Shown here: positions 25,680 to 37,278 of the stretch, piece by piece
Position numbering within the stretch: position 1 is the first letter of the stretch
Layout of the letters: every line of letters begins with the position of its first letter
Assembly: GCF_033568475.1 (NCBI RefSeq)
Contig: NC_133123.1
Span: 22,864,622 to 22,928,621, forward strand
Reading direction: 5' to 3'
Origin: Henckelia pumila
Lineage: Eukaryota; Streptophyta; Magnoliopsida; Lamiales; Gesneriaceae
Length of the DNA: 64,000 bases
Notes under the pieces: generated by a model
The model's database searches: none
Told to the model about the DNA's origin: nothing
Seen by the model: the letters and a program-made list of their open reading frames with translations, nothing else
Translations under genes and position numbers: made by a program

Positions 25680-26983
25680 TTACTGCCCAAATCTTTTACG
25701 AAGAATTGCTTGTTGCATCTTCGTAAAATATTTACGTTGCACATCATTCATGTTTGGATCATTAATATATTTTTCCATGATTCGATTTTCTTGCTCTCTC
25801 CCAGCCTCCATCTCTTTCATCGCTTGTTTCCTTTCCTTCATTTCTTGCTTCCTCAACTCTATTTCGTGCTTTTTGGACATCCGTTCCTCAATTTTTGCAT
25901 AATGCTCTCTTGCCATAGAAATTTTCGTATCCTCGATTTCATAAAATCTTGTTTGCTCCTCACGCATTTTTGCATACAAATCTGTCATGAAATTTTTTGA
26001 GCCGGATCCTTTCATGTTCGCTTTGAAGGTCTTTCTTCCCATTGGTCTAATGGTTTTCTCCACTTCTTGCACGTCATTTCCTTCATCGGCTGTAGGCGTA
26101 TCAATGGGAGTGGAGAAAGGAGATGGAGATGATTCACCATCAATATTTTTCAGCTTTTTGGCCGCATTTGTCGCATCGCCTTCGTATTTTGCTAACGACT
26201 ATATCCTCCATTTCGGTTGATCCTTAAGGACTAAACAAGTTTTTTCGTCGGACCATGCGGTTCCACAATCTCTCTCAAACATTGTTTGAGCTTGAGCATA
26301 CTAATTAAAAATAATAATTTAGCAATTTTTTTACTATCAAAGTAGAATAACACATTGTGATAAAATTTTAAAAATACCTTCATTTCGAATGACGATCCAT
26401 TTTGGTTGAGGGCTTCTATTTCGCTCATTTTGTTTTGAAAAGCGAAAACTCGTTTTGCAAGATCTTGAAAATGTTGGCGCATGTTGTCCCTAGAACGAAC
26501 TTTTCATCATATTGGCAACTCTTGATTATATTCTTTTTCAACCATTCCCCAAAAACTAGCATTGCTTTGGTCATTTCCAAGTGTCGGATTGGTAGACGCG
26601 TTGCACCATGCCTTTGCAAGACGTTCATCTTCATCTTTCAACCATTTTTTCCTCGTGATGGCGTCACCCCCACTTGCAGCAGCAACTTGTTTTCCTTTTC
26701 TTTTTGATTTTGAGGATGTAGTTTCGAAAATAGGAGGAGAGACTTCGTTTGGATTTTGGAAAAATTGAGTTTGATTGAACATGTGACTCAACATTTGCTC
26801 GTCGGAGTATTGCGATTGAGAAAGACCAATCCACTGGGTATTGAATTGCGAAAAGTTTGGTGGAGGAGAATTAAGATCATCATTGTTCCATGGATTCATT
26901 TTCGGATTTGGATTGAATGAAATCAAAGAAGAAGATTTTTTTTTTGTAGAATAAAAGTGTAGTAGAAGTTGATGATTTATCAA
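25680..26983 (-). pseudogene. Harbinger ORF1-type Myb/SANT-like protein with C-terminal coiled coil, broken
   Basis: The N-terminal part (26983-26507) has Asn/Pro/Gln-rich sequence, a basic patch KSKRKGK, and a trihelix/SANT-like TRKKWLKDEDERLAKAW-type helix followed by SFWGMVEKEYNQ. The middle (about 26480-26370) has MRQHFQDLAKRVFAFQNKM in another frame. The C-terminal part (26072-25680) is a charged coiled coil of E/K/M/R heptads ending ILRKRFGQ. This is the DNA-binding accessory protein of PIF/Harbinger transposons, often annotated as NAM-associated or glutathione-transferase-like. Frame changes around 26500 and 26100-26370 break it, though part could be an intron. Confidence 0.8.
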
Positions 26984-27377
26984 GGAGTAATGAAGAATAT
27001 ATATAGAAGATTGAAAAATATAGCTGTTACTAGACGTTGGAGGTTTTTTTGAATTTTTTATTTTTTTAAAAAAATTAAATAATTTTTTAATTATTAATTT
27101 TTTAATTTTTAATGATTTAAAAGGTCAGATTAATCTGGACCGTTGGATCTCCAACGGCCAGATTAATCTCACCATGCAATTTAAAAAAAAAGAAATAAAA
27201 AGGAAAAAAAAAGAAAAAAAGAAGAAAGCCGTTTGAATAAATTAAAAAAACAAATTAAAAAAAAAAGATGGGGCATAACCGCGCGAAGGGTCTCTGCGCG
27301 GGGCCCCTATCTTCCTCGCATGCGAATAACATCCGCGTGCGAGATTCTCTCCCCTTGGAGGGGCGAGAAGATGAAGT

Positions 27378-27418
27378 GGGGCGAGGAAGCCCACTTCATC
27401 GCTGGGCTTCCTCGCCCC
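27378..27418. repeat. Subterminal hairpin of the Harbinger element
   Basis: GGGGCGAGGAAGCCCA (27378-27393) pairs perfectly with 27403-27418. A similar, imperfect hairpin is kept near the right end of the shorter relative at 30760-30803. Confidence 0.85.
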
Positions 27419-27840
27419 TTGTACATGCCCTATGTAATATAAGTTGTCACGTCTCTGGCCGAAAGCGCGATTGCACAGTGATCCTCTATAGTAATCATTT
27501 CGTATTCGTCTTCATTTTATGAAAATAATTAACTTAAGTTGTTATAAAAGTCCATTATATCCTATTATAAATTCATTTTTTAATCTTTTATTTTTTCCGC
27601 GGGACAGAGATATCACATAAGTACTGAGAAATTGCATTAGACATACAATAATTTATGCGATGTTAATTACATTATGATGTTTACAGGTTGAGCTTGGCTT
27701 TTTATCATTGATGATTATTTATGTTTGATTGACGTGGATAAGTGGATTAGGTTTGCTTGTTTATGTTTGATGTTTTTTTTTTTAAATTATTTGTGCAGCT
27801 GTCGTTGTGTTTTCTTGTAAGGTAGTGGGCCATTGTCTTA

Positions 27841-28269
27841 GGCTACGTTTACTTTGAATGATGAGATTGAACAATGATAGATTAAAGTATGATTATTAAT
27901 ATAATTTGATATGATAGAGAGTGATTATGGATAAATAATAATATGTTTAGTTGGATGGATTAATTTTGGGATTGAAATGATAATTAAGAACAAATTACGA
28001 TTTCACCCTTTAGCTATCATAATAATCATATGTTCGGCAAAGAAGGAAAGAAGGTGGAAGATAAAAAGGAAGGACATAATTGATTTTTTTCATTCTCTCA
28101 CTCCATAATATTTATAATCCCATTAAAAATTTAGGACTAAAAATAATCTCTCAATCCTATCATTAACGGGCCTAAAGATTTATACCATTTTTCAATTTTG
28201 CAAGTAAACATAGGATTAGTTGGTATTATCTATGTTATCATTCATTTATCAAGGCAAGTAAACGCAGCC
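27841..28269. mobile_element. Tourist-like MITE (429 bp)
   Basis: The ends GGCTACGTTTACTT and, inverted, GGCTGCGTTTACTT are flanked by TTA on both sides (27838-27840 and 28270-28272). No coding capacity. TTA/TAA duplications mark the PIF/Harbinger group. Confidence 0.88.
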
Positions 28270-28838
28270 TTATGGTTTAATGGTGATCATATTGACATTA
28301 GTGTATAAAAAAAGATTGGCTACAAGACAATATGTTTACTATCCCGTGGCCCACTAAATAAAATAGCCCACGAGCTTTAGCTTGGCTATTAAATAATGCG
28401 TGGAAAGCCCATTGCATTGACAATACCCAACCTTTTAAAATTTAAAACAAGTTGGGCTCAATCCCATACAATTTTCGAGAAAACAATAGTTCTAGTCGTT
28501 ATATCAAGTATACTGTATAATATTTTATTTGTCTATACTAGCTAATTTGTTCAATTGAGCTGTTCTTAACTTTATTAACGTACTTTAATTAATTAATTTT
28601 AGGATACAAGTAACTTTATTTCTGTTGGGCCTGAAATATTGACAAGTACTTTAAAATTTTTTTTAGGGTACAAGTACCTTAATTGGGCCTGAGATATTAG
28701 AAAAAGTCTGTTTTAGATATTGCTAGTAACCAGAATTAAATTTCTCTAAAAAAAAAAAGGTAACCAGAATTAAATAAATTTAAAATTTAGCTTATTCAAA
28801 ATTTTTTTTTTTAAAATTTAGCGAAAACAATAGAAATT
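28270..28838. other. Spacer with a short direct duplication
   Basis: No gene is seen. GGATACAAGTAACTTTA...GGGCCTGAAATATT at about 28602-28645 recurs imperfectly at about 28667-28700. An A tract at 28823-28828 region lies just after the tRNA 3' end and reads as a T-run terminator on the minus strand. Confidence 0.5.
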
Positions 28839-28863
28839 TGCGGTGAACGTGGATCGAACACGT

Positions 28864-28906
<43 letters not shown>

Positions 28907-28911
28907 CCCGC
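28839..28911 (-). tRNA. tRNA-Phe (anticodon GAA)
   Basis: The 73-nt minus-strand sequence folds into a full cloverleaf: acceptor GCGGGGA/TCACCGC region with A discriminator, D arm TAGCTCAGTTGGGAGAGC, anticodon loop CTGAAGA (anticodon GAA at 28876-28878), and T arm GTTCGATCC. There is no intron and no encoded CCA, as expected for a nuclear gene. A TTTT run about 12 nt downstream can end Pol III transcription. Confidence 0.97.
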
Positions 28912-28964
28912 ATTTTGATGTTGGAGTAGTTTTACTATTAATGACCCTTAAAGTTCTCTACAAC

Positions 28965-29385
28965 TCCAAAGAAGGCATCAAATTCCTCCATGGTGACTTG
29001 ACTTGGGGTCTTGATACCTGCCATATCACCATCATCATCAGATGAAGCAACAGGGCGCTGGCTGAAGACGAAGACGAGCTCGAACGAATCCGACTTCCAC
29101 CTAACTAAAGACTTGGAGATTTACAGAGATGGAATTGGATGGTTGCAGATTCAAGGCAACCAAGTTTCTTTAGAAAGTTTATGACTCCCCTTGGCCACAC
29201 AGGAACCCCACCAAACCAGCCTAATGAGATTTGAACTGAAACGGAGCGTGTTTGAAGAACATGAGCGGCAAAATGCTTCGAGACTGAACTGCAAACGCAC
29301 CATTTGGCATCCAAGATTTTGTCGAAAACCGATCTAATCAACTCCTTTGGGAGACGATCGAAAGGGTTTTTCTTTTAGAGGCCAT
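28965..29385 (-). pseudogene. F-box family pseudogene (copy 1 of the cluster)
   Basis: The fragment matches the intact genes at 32357, 36295 and 52869: an NPFDRLPKEL-type F-box start, SVFDKILDAK, SSVSKHFAAHVLQTR, a block corresponding to FLKKFSSIDSMTI, then a piece corresponding to the RWKYGSSGFIF...TMEE region. A one-base shift separates the ATG (29385) from the F-box frame, internal parts are deleted, and the C-terminal half is missing. Confidence 0.85.
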
Positions 29386-29402
29386 CTTGTTTTGCAATTC
29401 TT

Positions 29403-29710
29403 CCGGAAAATTGCTTTTTTAGTTCCGAATATTTGTAAATTTGCGATTTTGGTAATCTATATTTTTAGATTTCAGTTTTAGTCCGCTATTTTTATTTTTT
29501 TTTGCAATTTTAGTCATTTTTCTGATGTGGCGTTGATGTAGTGCTGTTGTGGAGCTGACGTGTATAGCGCCACGTAAGCATTTTCGAATAAAAATGACTG
29601 AAATTGCCAAAAATCGAAACATGCATGAAAACTGAAATAAAAACATATAAAGGACCGAAATCGCAAAGTGACAAATATAAATGACTAAAATTGCAGTTTT
29701 GCCATTCTTT
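29403..29710. repeat. Diverged MITE-like element
   Basis: Both ends carry inverted versions of AATTTGCGATTTTGGT / GCAATTTTAGTCATT sequence, and the centre has CTGACGTG and GCGCCACGT. This is a widespread plant repeat type, possibly Mutator-related. It sits directly upstream of the F-box pseudogene. The ends and any duplication are unclear. Confidence 0.5.
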
Positions 29711-29727
29711 TATTACACGATCACTAA

Positions 29728-30120
29728 GGCACCATTTGATTTGAGGTATGTTATAAGTAATATATAAATAAGTAGTACAATGTAATAAAAAATAAATAAA
29801 AAATGATAGTTAAAATTGAATTGGATTTGATTGATAGATTATGGTTTATTTGATTTGATTGATTAAATTTTATATAAAAATGTTAAATGACTATTTTGTC
29901 TTTTTAACAATAAATAAAATAAAAATTATATTATTTATAAGGGGTAATATAGTAATTTGAATTCAATGATTTGATTGATGTGAGATAAATAATTAATGAT
30001 TTGATTGATGTAAAATAAATAGTTAACATATAGATAAATAATATGATGAGAAGAACATGAGATGTGATGAGATGAGATGAGTTATACATATATTAGTAAT
30101 ACCGTGAACAGAACGGTGCC
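29728..30120. mobile_element. Tourist-like MITE (393 bp)
   Basis: It begins GGCACCATTTGATTTG and ends GAACGGTGCC, with TAA at 29725-29727 and at 30121-30123. The right TAA is also the left TAA of the next element. Noncoding and AT-rich. Confidence 0.78.
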
Positions 30121-30123
30121 TAA

Positions 30124-30815
30124 GAGCATGTACAAGGATGAGATGAAGTTGGTGTGATGAAATTGGTAACTTCATTGCATGATGATAACTTCATTGCTTG
30201 TTTTGCGGGATGAGTCGTGAGATGTTGCTTGGTTCTGCGAGGGTGAATCGTGAGATGATGTTGTAGAAAGGAAGTTGAAATATTCATTTTTTATTTTATT
30301 AAATATATTTTTATTGAAACACAAAATAAAATTACACAATTAAAAGAAATTAAAATTACACATAAGTAAAATTTTAATATTACAAAAAAATTAATAAATA
30401 AACAAAATTAAGAAATTTTAAAAATTGCAAATAATTAAAACAAATTACCAACAACAAAATAAATTATTGTCCAAATTAGATTAATTTTTTTATCATTAAT
30501 TTTATAATTTGTAAAATTATTTTTTATAATTTAAAGGACCAGATTAATCTGGACCGTTGAATCTCCAACGGACTAGATTAATCTGACCATTGGATCAATA
30601 TCAAGTTTTAAAAACAAAATAAAAAAATAATTAAAAAAAAGAAAAAAGATTGCAGGCCGGTCACCGCGAGGAGGGTCTCCGCGTGGGCCCCGCCTGCATC
30701 ATTGGACAAGAAAAACGCCTCGTGCGATGTCTTCGCCCCTTCAAGGGGCGAGAAGAGCAATTGGGGCGAGGAAGCGCACTTTCTCGCTGGGCTTCCTCAC
30801 CCCTTGAAGATGCTC
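30124..30815. mobile_element. Internally deleted Harbinger derivative (692 bp)
   Basis: The ends GAGCATGTACAAGGATGAG and, inverted, GAGCATCTTCAAGGGGTGAGG are flanked by perfect TAA duplications (30121-30123, 30816-30818). It shares both terminal regions with the 2-kb element at 25407-27430: the left 250 nt with AACTTCATTGCTTG, and the right part with CAGATTAATCTGGACCGTTG and GAGGGTCTCCGCG. All ORF1 sequence is missing. Confidence 0.88.
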
Positions 30816-30818
30816 TAA

Positions 30819-32356
30819 CATTTAATTGATTCTGTGTCAGGATCATTTCTCTTTTAAATTTTTTTAATGGATATAGATTTGTCATATTTTATTTATGATT
30901 CATATCTTTTTGTATGGATTGTAATATTTATAGGATTTGGCGTATAATTGTCAGAAAATTAATATGATTTTGAGTAAGTTCATGATATTTTTACTAAATA
31001 TCAAAGAATTTACATCAAATATTAGTTATATTATAAGTTACCCTATTTGTCTCAATAGCTTATAGCTAGTTTGTGCTCTCTTTTATTTTAAGTAACAAAA
31101 GACAAGTTCAGCCAGGCCAAGAGTGCCTCCTACAAAACCCCAAAATAATGGCTAGAAATACTGGTTCAATGAAATCTGTAGTTGTGATGCTAATAGATTG
31201 TATACTAACTAGTACAACTGCAGAGAACAAAATTTTCTTCATAAATGAATTATAACAACTATGCTAGTCTGCACAGAAAACTGAAGTGAGATTTAAAATT
31301 GAGTGTAGTTGAAACTAGATCGTGATGCAAGCTAGTCAATGTCAAACAAAGCAACAACAAATAGTCAAATACTATCCATCTGCATCCCTCTCTTTCTTCA
31401 CATGGCTACCTTCCACCATGCAACATCAATAAACCGATAGAGAGCAGATAGGGGGAAGTGAATTCGACTCTAATGGAGCAACAAGCTGCAGCAGATGAAG
31501 TTAGCTGCTCAAGTCATTGAAGAATTCCGCAGTATGGACAGAGGGCATTGCTTCTTTGCTACAAATTGATAATGGTTCATGAAGCGAAAGCAGGATATGT
31601 TAGGATTAGCCAACCTCATAGTATGTATAGAATCTTGAATCAAGACAAAACAAATAGTTGGAGCTCTAATTATTGTTCGACGCATAGCTGTAGCATTTAA
31701 CTGTTTTTGCTTATATAATTTATTAAAATGACCTTTAACCAGATTAATTTTTCGCTCATGATGTCAACACAAATTCGGCTGCACAGTGATGGTCTTGCTC
31801 TTGAAGCAGTTTGTGGCTGGATTGCGAACAACTACCGAAGGAGGCGGTTTACAGTTTAGGTTTGCAATACTAGGGGGTTGATAATACCTTGTTATTGCTT
31901 GTGCAACTCGAACAAACCTACTAGAATAAATGGAATCAGTACTGAAGACGTTAATCTAAAAGATTTATTTCAGCTAATAAATCAAGGGATACCTCAAGAG
32001 ACATTCAGTTATAGATGCTGCCATCTAATATGATACTGCAGATTCCATTTGTGTTAGCAGCTACAGAACTTTTCAACTTGAGGACCATAAAATCCCTTCA
32101 CATTTGATTAATAAACAAGTTGATAAACTACAATTTCGATTAAGATGACAAGAATTGTCTTGTGTAATGATTGAAAACATTGATGAAGACATATATATGG
32201 CGCAACTAAAAGACTTCAAATTCGTGGAAACTCAGACAAAAGGTCTAGAGATTTCAGAATTTGCATTTACAGATCTAAACAAGCATCCTGAAAATGGAAC
32301 ATCCAATCTATCTATCATCAAACAGGTCTAATTCAACCTTTTCTTTTTGCTGCAAA
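30819..32356. other. 3' flank of F-box gene A, duplicated in the cluster
   Basis: No gene is seen. From about 31090 the sequence (GTGCCTCCTACAAAACC, TGCTAATAGATTGTATA, ACTATCCATCTGCATC, CAAGCTGCAGCAGATGAAG) recurs imperfectly downstream of the other F-box genes, near 34920-35450 and 50380-51000. Gene and flank were therefore duplicated together. Confidence 0.7.
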
Positions 32357-33385
32357 CTAATTAAGGGAAGTATCTAAAAGTGAAACAATCTTTTCAAAAC
32401 AAGCTCCTTCCTTCACCAAAATCATGGCAAGTTCGCGGTACTCTTCCTCTTCAAATGAATTTTCTGCCACTAAAGTATCAGAGCATTCAATTTGTCTGAA
32501 CAAGATCAGGCTCACATCTTTCATTATGCATCCAGAAAGTGGCATTTTCACCACTGGTGCTTTCCACAGTTTTAGGCAGAACTTGTCATCCAATGGATAC
32601 TTCTCTTTCAAGCCTGCAATCCCCTCCTCATCAAGAACAACTCTACCCTGTTTGATATCGTCCCCTGCCGCAACATTTTTTATGTTTGGAACACTAGAAA
32701 TAAGCTTGTGTATAAGAGTCACCCTTAAAATGGCATCCAACAGGTGTCGTCCCACCAAAAGAAGCGAAATCATGATTTCCTCCATCGTTAAATCATTTGC
32801 AGTTTGCACACCGGAATCACCAATATTTTCATCCGTAGATGCAACAAGATTCTTGGCGGACACGAAGATGAACCCCGACGACCCATATTTCCACCTGAGC
32901 AGAGGCTCAAATCTCGGCCGGCTGTTAGTTCCATTATGATCACCGCCGAGACAGAAGCGTATTGTCATGGAGTCAATAGAAGAAAATTTCTTCAAAAAGT
33001 TCATCATGCCCGGATTCAACAAAACAGTCCCGTCTCCCCACCCGAATCGATATTTGAGCCGCGACCACAGGGCCGTCAGAGGCTTGAACAGAAAATAGGG
33101 GATATTCCGAAGAAGAGCGAGCACGGGACGCGACCGCCGCGCGGCAGCAGGATCACGGTGGCAGGTGCAAACTTTAAACATACCTGGAATTTCCACAAAC
33201 ACCACGCGGGTCTGAAGAACAAGAGCCGCAAAGCTCTTGGAGACCGAGGAGCAAATGCAGAGGCATTTGGCATCCGAAATCTTGTCGAAGATGGACACTA
33301 CGAGCTCTTTGGGGAGGCGATTGAAAGGGTTTTCCTCCACAGAAAAAGCAGACGCCATTAACTTTTTTCTCATTGATTGTTCCAT
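32357..33385 (-). CDS. F-box protein A (SCF substrate adaptor)
   Basis: The product has 342 residues. An N-terminal F-box spans about residues 18-60 (NPFNRLPKELVVSIFDKISD...VSKSFAALVLQTRVVFVEIP); F-boxes bind SKP1 in SCF ubiquitin ligases. The rest has no LRR or Kelch repeats. Family hallmarks are FLKKFSSIDSMTI, RFEPLLRWKYGSSGFIFVSAK at about 161-181, LTMEEI, LKLWKAPVVKMPLSGCIM and a C-terminal EEEEYRELAMILVKEGACF. The layout resembles plant AUF-type F-box proteins, but the target is unknown. A second in-frame Met at 33358 (MASAF) matches the start of copy B; the upstream Met is supported by copy C, which starts MEESM. One exon, intact. Confidence 0.9.
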   Translation of the reverse strand: MEQSMRKKLMASAFSVEENPFNRLPKELVVSIFDKISDAKCLCICSSVSKSFAALVLQTRVVFVEIPGMFKVCTCHRDPAAARRSRPVLALLRNIPYFLFKPLTALWSRLKYRFGWGDGTVLLNPGMMNFLKKFSSIDSMTIRFCLGGDHNGTNSRPRFEPLLRWKYGSSGFIFVSAKNLVASTDENIGDSGVQTANDLTMEEIMISLLLVGRHLLDAILRVTLIHKLISSVPNIKNVAAGDDIKQGRVVLDEEGIAGLKEKYPLDDKFCLKLWKAPVVKMPLSGCIMKDVSLILFRQIECSDTLVAENSFEEEEYRELAMILVKEGACFEKIVSLLDTSLN

Positions 33386-36294
33386 TGTTTCCGTGTATTT
33401 TCTTGTTCTTGAGTGTACGAGAGTGGAGTGGAGTGGCTGGCAGGGAGAGGGGACGGAGCCTGCAGCTTGTTGGCCAAGTGAAGCGAATGGGGTGGGGTCT
33501 CTTCATTTCGTCAAATCAAATTCCATTCATAATAATATCTACGTCTAGAAAAACTCTCGATTTTTTATTTTTTATTTTTTTTGAACAAAATGTTGAATGA
33601 AATCATGAAACGTTTCATTTAAAAATAAATTTAAACTTCTCACACAAATATATTAAAAAAGTTTTGCTCGATTTAGTATAGATGGATCATGTATTATATA
33701 GGGCAGATTCTCTCTCTATATATTTTGCGGTCACACTAAATTAACATTTTAAATTCGTGGAATGATTTTTAATTTTTATAGATTCTACTTCTTATAATGT
33801 ATGTACTCATTTATTTGAATGCAATTTATTCAATAACATAATTAATTAATTACTCTTCAAACTTTGTATGTACTATTTGAATTTTAAAAAAAAAACACAC
33901 AAAAGAAAGAAAGAAAGAAAGAAGTGTCTACTGGATTGTATATTAACACAACTTCATAGAATAGAACACAATTTTCTTGAGAAAATGAATTATCAGAATG
34001 AAGCAAATTGTCAGCCAAAGCATAAAAACACTATCCATCTGCATGACTGCATCCCTCCAGCTCTTCCTTTCACATGCATAGTTTCTGCCTCGCAGCACCT
34101 TTAAAACAGGTGAAGAACAAATAGGCAGACGTAGAATCTAAGTTTCCGGGTCGTATGATATCATCGACGTATTACACAACTCAGAAAAGTTTAAACAAAC
34201 ACAAGAATATCCACGATACAATAATATTCAACGAGATGCGCTGGACGAAGTGAGATGCTGACCGCAAAACCAACACAGGCTGGAAAGTCAGCTCGCGTCT
34301 CGATTCTCCCGGCTGTTGGAGGCTTGTTCTTTTTGGTCTACATAAGAAGAACAACTGAAACCAAAGTACTTACAATCTTCAGAACCTTCCATCTCAAAAT
34401 TTTAAATTAATAGAGGGCACTCGCCGTCAATTCAAAATCACCATCAACTAAAAATATTAGGCTCAAGATACTTTTCACCACTTGTCCAACTATACAATGA
34501 AGAGAACAAGGAAAATAGACGTGACATCAGCCTCACAAGTTTAATACAATCTGGAAAGCAGTCAAGAATGCAAGTACAGTTGAACCACATTCAGTAATTT
34601 AATGCAATTCATTTATTTTGACATGTTATCCTTTGTCCATAAAGATTGCCATGGTGATTAAACCTCAAGGCAAAACAAGTGTACATTCATTCATCATCAA
34701 CTGTCACAAAACAGTGATATCCTACCGCCTAACTGACGAGGATATTGAGAAACTAGCAAGAACATAGTCGAATTCACAAGCGAGCATCTATTACCATGTT
34801 CTGCAATAAACACAAAGTGCAAAACATAAAACTTCAGATTCCACCAAACAACCAACTAAGGTTGATCAACAATTCTTTTCCAATTTCAATTTAATAATCC
34901 ACAAGGAGAAAAGCCAGTAACTGTTGTGTGATGCTAATAGGTTGTATATTAACATAACAGCAAAAGCACAATTTTCTTGAGAGATGAATCATCAGAATGA
35001 TGCTTATCTGTACTAAAAAAACTGAACTACGAGTAAAATTGAGCAAAATTGAATGTTAGATGATTGTAAAACAAGCTTATCAATGCCAAGCAAAGCATAC
35101 AGATACTATCCATCTGCACCCCCCAGCTCTTCCCTCACATGCCTAGCTTTTGCCAATCAACATTTATAAAACAGATAAAGAACAAACAGGGGGAATTGAA
35201 GTTGATTCAATCAAGCAACAAGCTGCAGCAGATGAAGTTAGCTACTTAAGTCATCGAAGCATTCCGCATGTATGGATGGGGGCATTACATTGTCGATACA
35301 AAATGATAGTAAGTAATGAAGGAAAACATGGTGTTAGACTCAGCCAGCCTTACAGTGTGTATAAAGTCTTGAAACAAGACAGAACAAATAGTTGCACCTT
35401 TGATTACTTTTGGACACATAGCTGTAACATATTGGTGTAGCTTAATATGGTTTATGCATACAGAAGAGAAGAAAATTGATCAATGAGTGATATTGTTTTA
35501 ACTAGAGAAATTTCGTGCTCGTGACAGCAACCCCTAATGGGCTGCATCGGCATGGCCAGTCCTCAAATGGAGAGTATGTATCAAAAGAAAATAATAGAGT
35601 TTTTTTTTTAATCGTGAAGCAGTTTGCAGTGTTGGTTTGCGATATAACTACTTCTAAAACACGTAATAATATTTGCAGATTTTACTGATATTCAATAAGA
35701 GATGTGCCGGTTATAATGTCAGAAACCTTGCTAACATTTGCTTCTATATTTCGCTCTAAATAGACGATAGATTAGCATTATGCTTATTGCAGCAAAGTCC
35801 ATGTAGTGCCAAAACACTGTAGAGTAAATCGAACCGAGTTCTTTCAACTAATGAATCGAAGGAACAGCTCAACAACATTTAGCTGTGGATGGCGCAATCT
35901 AATTTGATACTGCAGGTTTCATTAGCAAAATCTGAGCTTACAATAATTGAATGCAAGTTCCCAAAGCAATCCCAAAAATGAAATCAAAAGGGAAAAACGT
36001 ACCTCTTCACTAAAGTATGTGGTATCAGTTACGTAACAGAACTCTTCAACCTGAGGAGCATATATCACTTCACATTTGCTAAATTGTACAAGATGATTAG
36101 GATTGTTTTGTTTCACGAAAACATTGATGAGGAAATATATATGTTGTAACTAAATGAATTTAAATTCGAGGAAACTCAACAAAAGATCTACAAATTTCAG
36201 GTGACCATTCACAGATTTAAGCAAACATCCTGACATCCCGACCTATCTATCATCAAAGAGTTTTCTAACTTCAACATTTTCTTTTTGCCACAAA
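33386..36294. other. Spacer between F-box genes A and B with duplicated flank pieces
   Basis: No coding gene is seen. Two stretches, about 33920-34100 and 34920-35450, are diverged copies of the same F-box 3' flank, so an extra flank without a gene survives. A (GAAA)n microsatellite lies at 33900-33922. The gene A promoter should lie at about 33390-33700. Confidence 0.6.
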
Positions 36295-37278
36295 CTAAAT
36301 GATAAGAAGTTTCGAAAGTGAAGTAATCTTTTGAAAACAAGCTTCCTCCTTCACCAAAATCATGGAAAGTTCACGGTACTCTTCTTCAGCAAATGAATTT
36401 TCGGCCTCCAATGCATCGCAACCTTCAATTCTTCTGATCAATATAAGGCTCACCTCTTCCATTATGCATCCCGCAAGTGGCACTTTCACCAAAGGAGCTT
36501 TCCAAAGCTTTAAGCAGAACTTGTCCCTCAGTACACTCTTCTCTTTCATAACTGAAATCTCTTGGTCATCAAAAATAACTCTGCCCTGTTTCATATTGTC
36601 CACTGCAACAAAATGTTTTATGTTTGGACGATTATCAAAAATGGTGTACATAAAAGCCAGTCTCACAGCACAATCCACGAGGTGTTGAAACATCGAAAGA
36701 AGCGAGACAAGGACTTCCTTCCTCGTTACATCATTCGCAGTTTGAACACGGGAATCGCCTGTATTTTCATCAATAGATGCAACACGATTCTTAGCAGATA
36801 CGAAAATGAACCCCGACGACCCATATTTCCACCTGAGTAGAGGCTCGAAACTCGGCTGGCTGTTACTAGCATCATGGAGAGGGAAATGAAATGTTATGGA
36901 GTCGACGCAAGAAAATTTTTTCAGAGAGCTGACGATGTCCGGTTTCGACAAAGCGGTCTCGTCTCCCCGCCTGAATCGAGATTTGAGCAGCGACCACATG
37001 GCCATCAGAGGCTTAAACAGAAAATTGGGGATATCCCGAAGAAAAGAGATCAGCAGACGAGACGGCCGTGCGGCGGCGGGATCGGGGTGGCATATGCAAC
37101 CTTTAAAAAAGCATGGCATTTCCACAAACAAGACGCGGGTCTGGAGAACAAGAGCCGCAAAGTTCTTGGAGACCAAAGAGCACTTGCATAGGAATTTTGC
37201 ATCCGAAATCTTGTCGAAGATGGAGATGATCAGCTCTTTCGGGAGACGATTGAAAGGGTTTTCATCTTCAGACGCCAT
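36295..37278 (-). CDS. F-box protein B (paralog of A)
   Basis: The product has 327 residues and one exon. The F-box is at residues 6-50 (NPFNRLPKELIISIFDKISDAKFLCKC...FAALVLQTRVLFVEMP). It shares nearly every block of copy A, including FEPLLRWKYGSSGFIFVSAK, KLWKAPLVKVPLAGCIM and the acidic-aromatic C-terminal EEEYRELSMILVKEEACF. It starts directly at MASEDENPF, supporting the internal Met of copy A as ancestral. It is presumably an SCF adaptor; substrate unknown. The pararetrovirus-bearing element lies about 430 nt upstream of its ATG. Confidence 0.9.
   Translation of the reverse strand: MASEDENPFNRLPKELIISIFDKISDAKFLCKCSLVSKNFAALVLQTRVLFVEMPCFFKGCICHPDPAAARPSRLLISFLRDIPNFLFKPLMAMWSLLKSRFRRGDETALSKPDIVSSLKKFSCVDSITFHFPLHDASNSQPSFEPLLRWKYGSSGFIFVSAKNRVASIDENTGDSRVQTANDVTRKEVLVSLLSMFQHLVDCAVRLAFMYTIFDNRPNIKHFVAVDNMKQGRVIFDDQEISVMKEKSVLRDKFCLKLWKAPLVKVPLAGCIMEEVSLILIRRIEGCDALEAENSFAEEEYRELSMILVKEEACFQKITSLSKLLII

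Larger units (their letters stand above)
25407..27430 (-). mobile_element. PIF/Harbinger element carrying ORF1 only
   Basis: The left end is TAA|GAGCATATTCAAGGGTGAGATG. The right end reads, in reverse, GGGCATGTACAAGGGGCGAGG, next to TAT. The ends match those of the element at 30124-30815, which has clean TAA duplications. The body encodes the Myb/SANT-like ORF1 protein (broken), and no DDE transposase is present. GC-rich subterminal DNA at 27280-27430 contains a strong hairpin. Confidence 0.8.

Noticed and set aside
32424-33361. Long plus-strand frames of 171 and 185 codons
   Set aside because: They are antisense shadows of the F-box A coding sequence with no family resemblance. The same holds for plus-strand frames over F-box B (36362-37393) and C (52567-52860).
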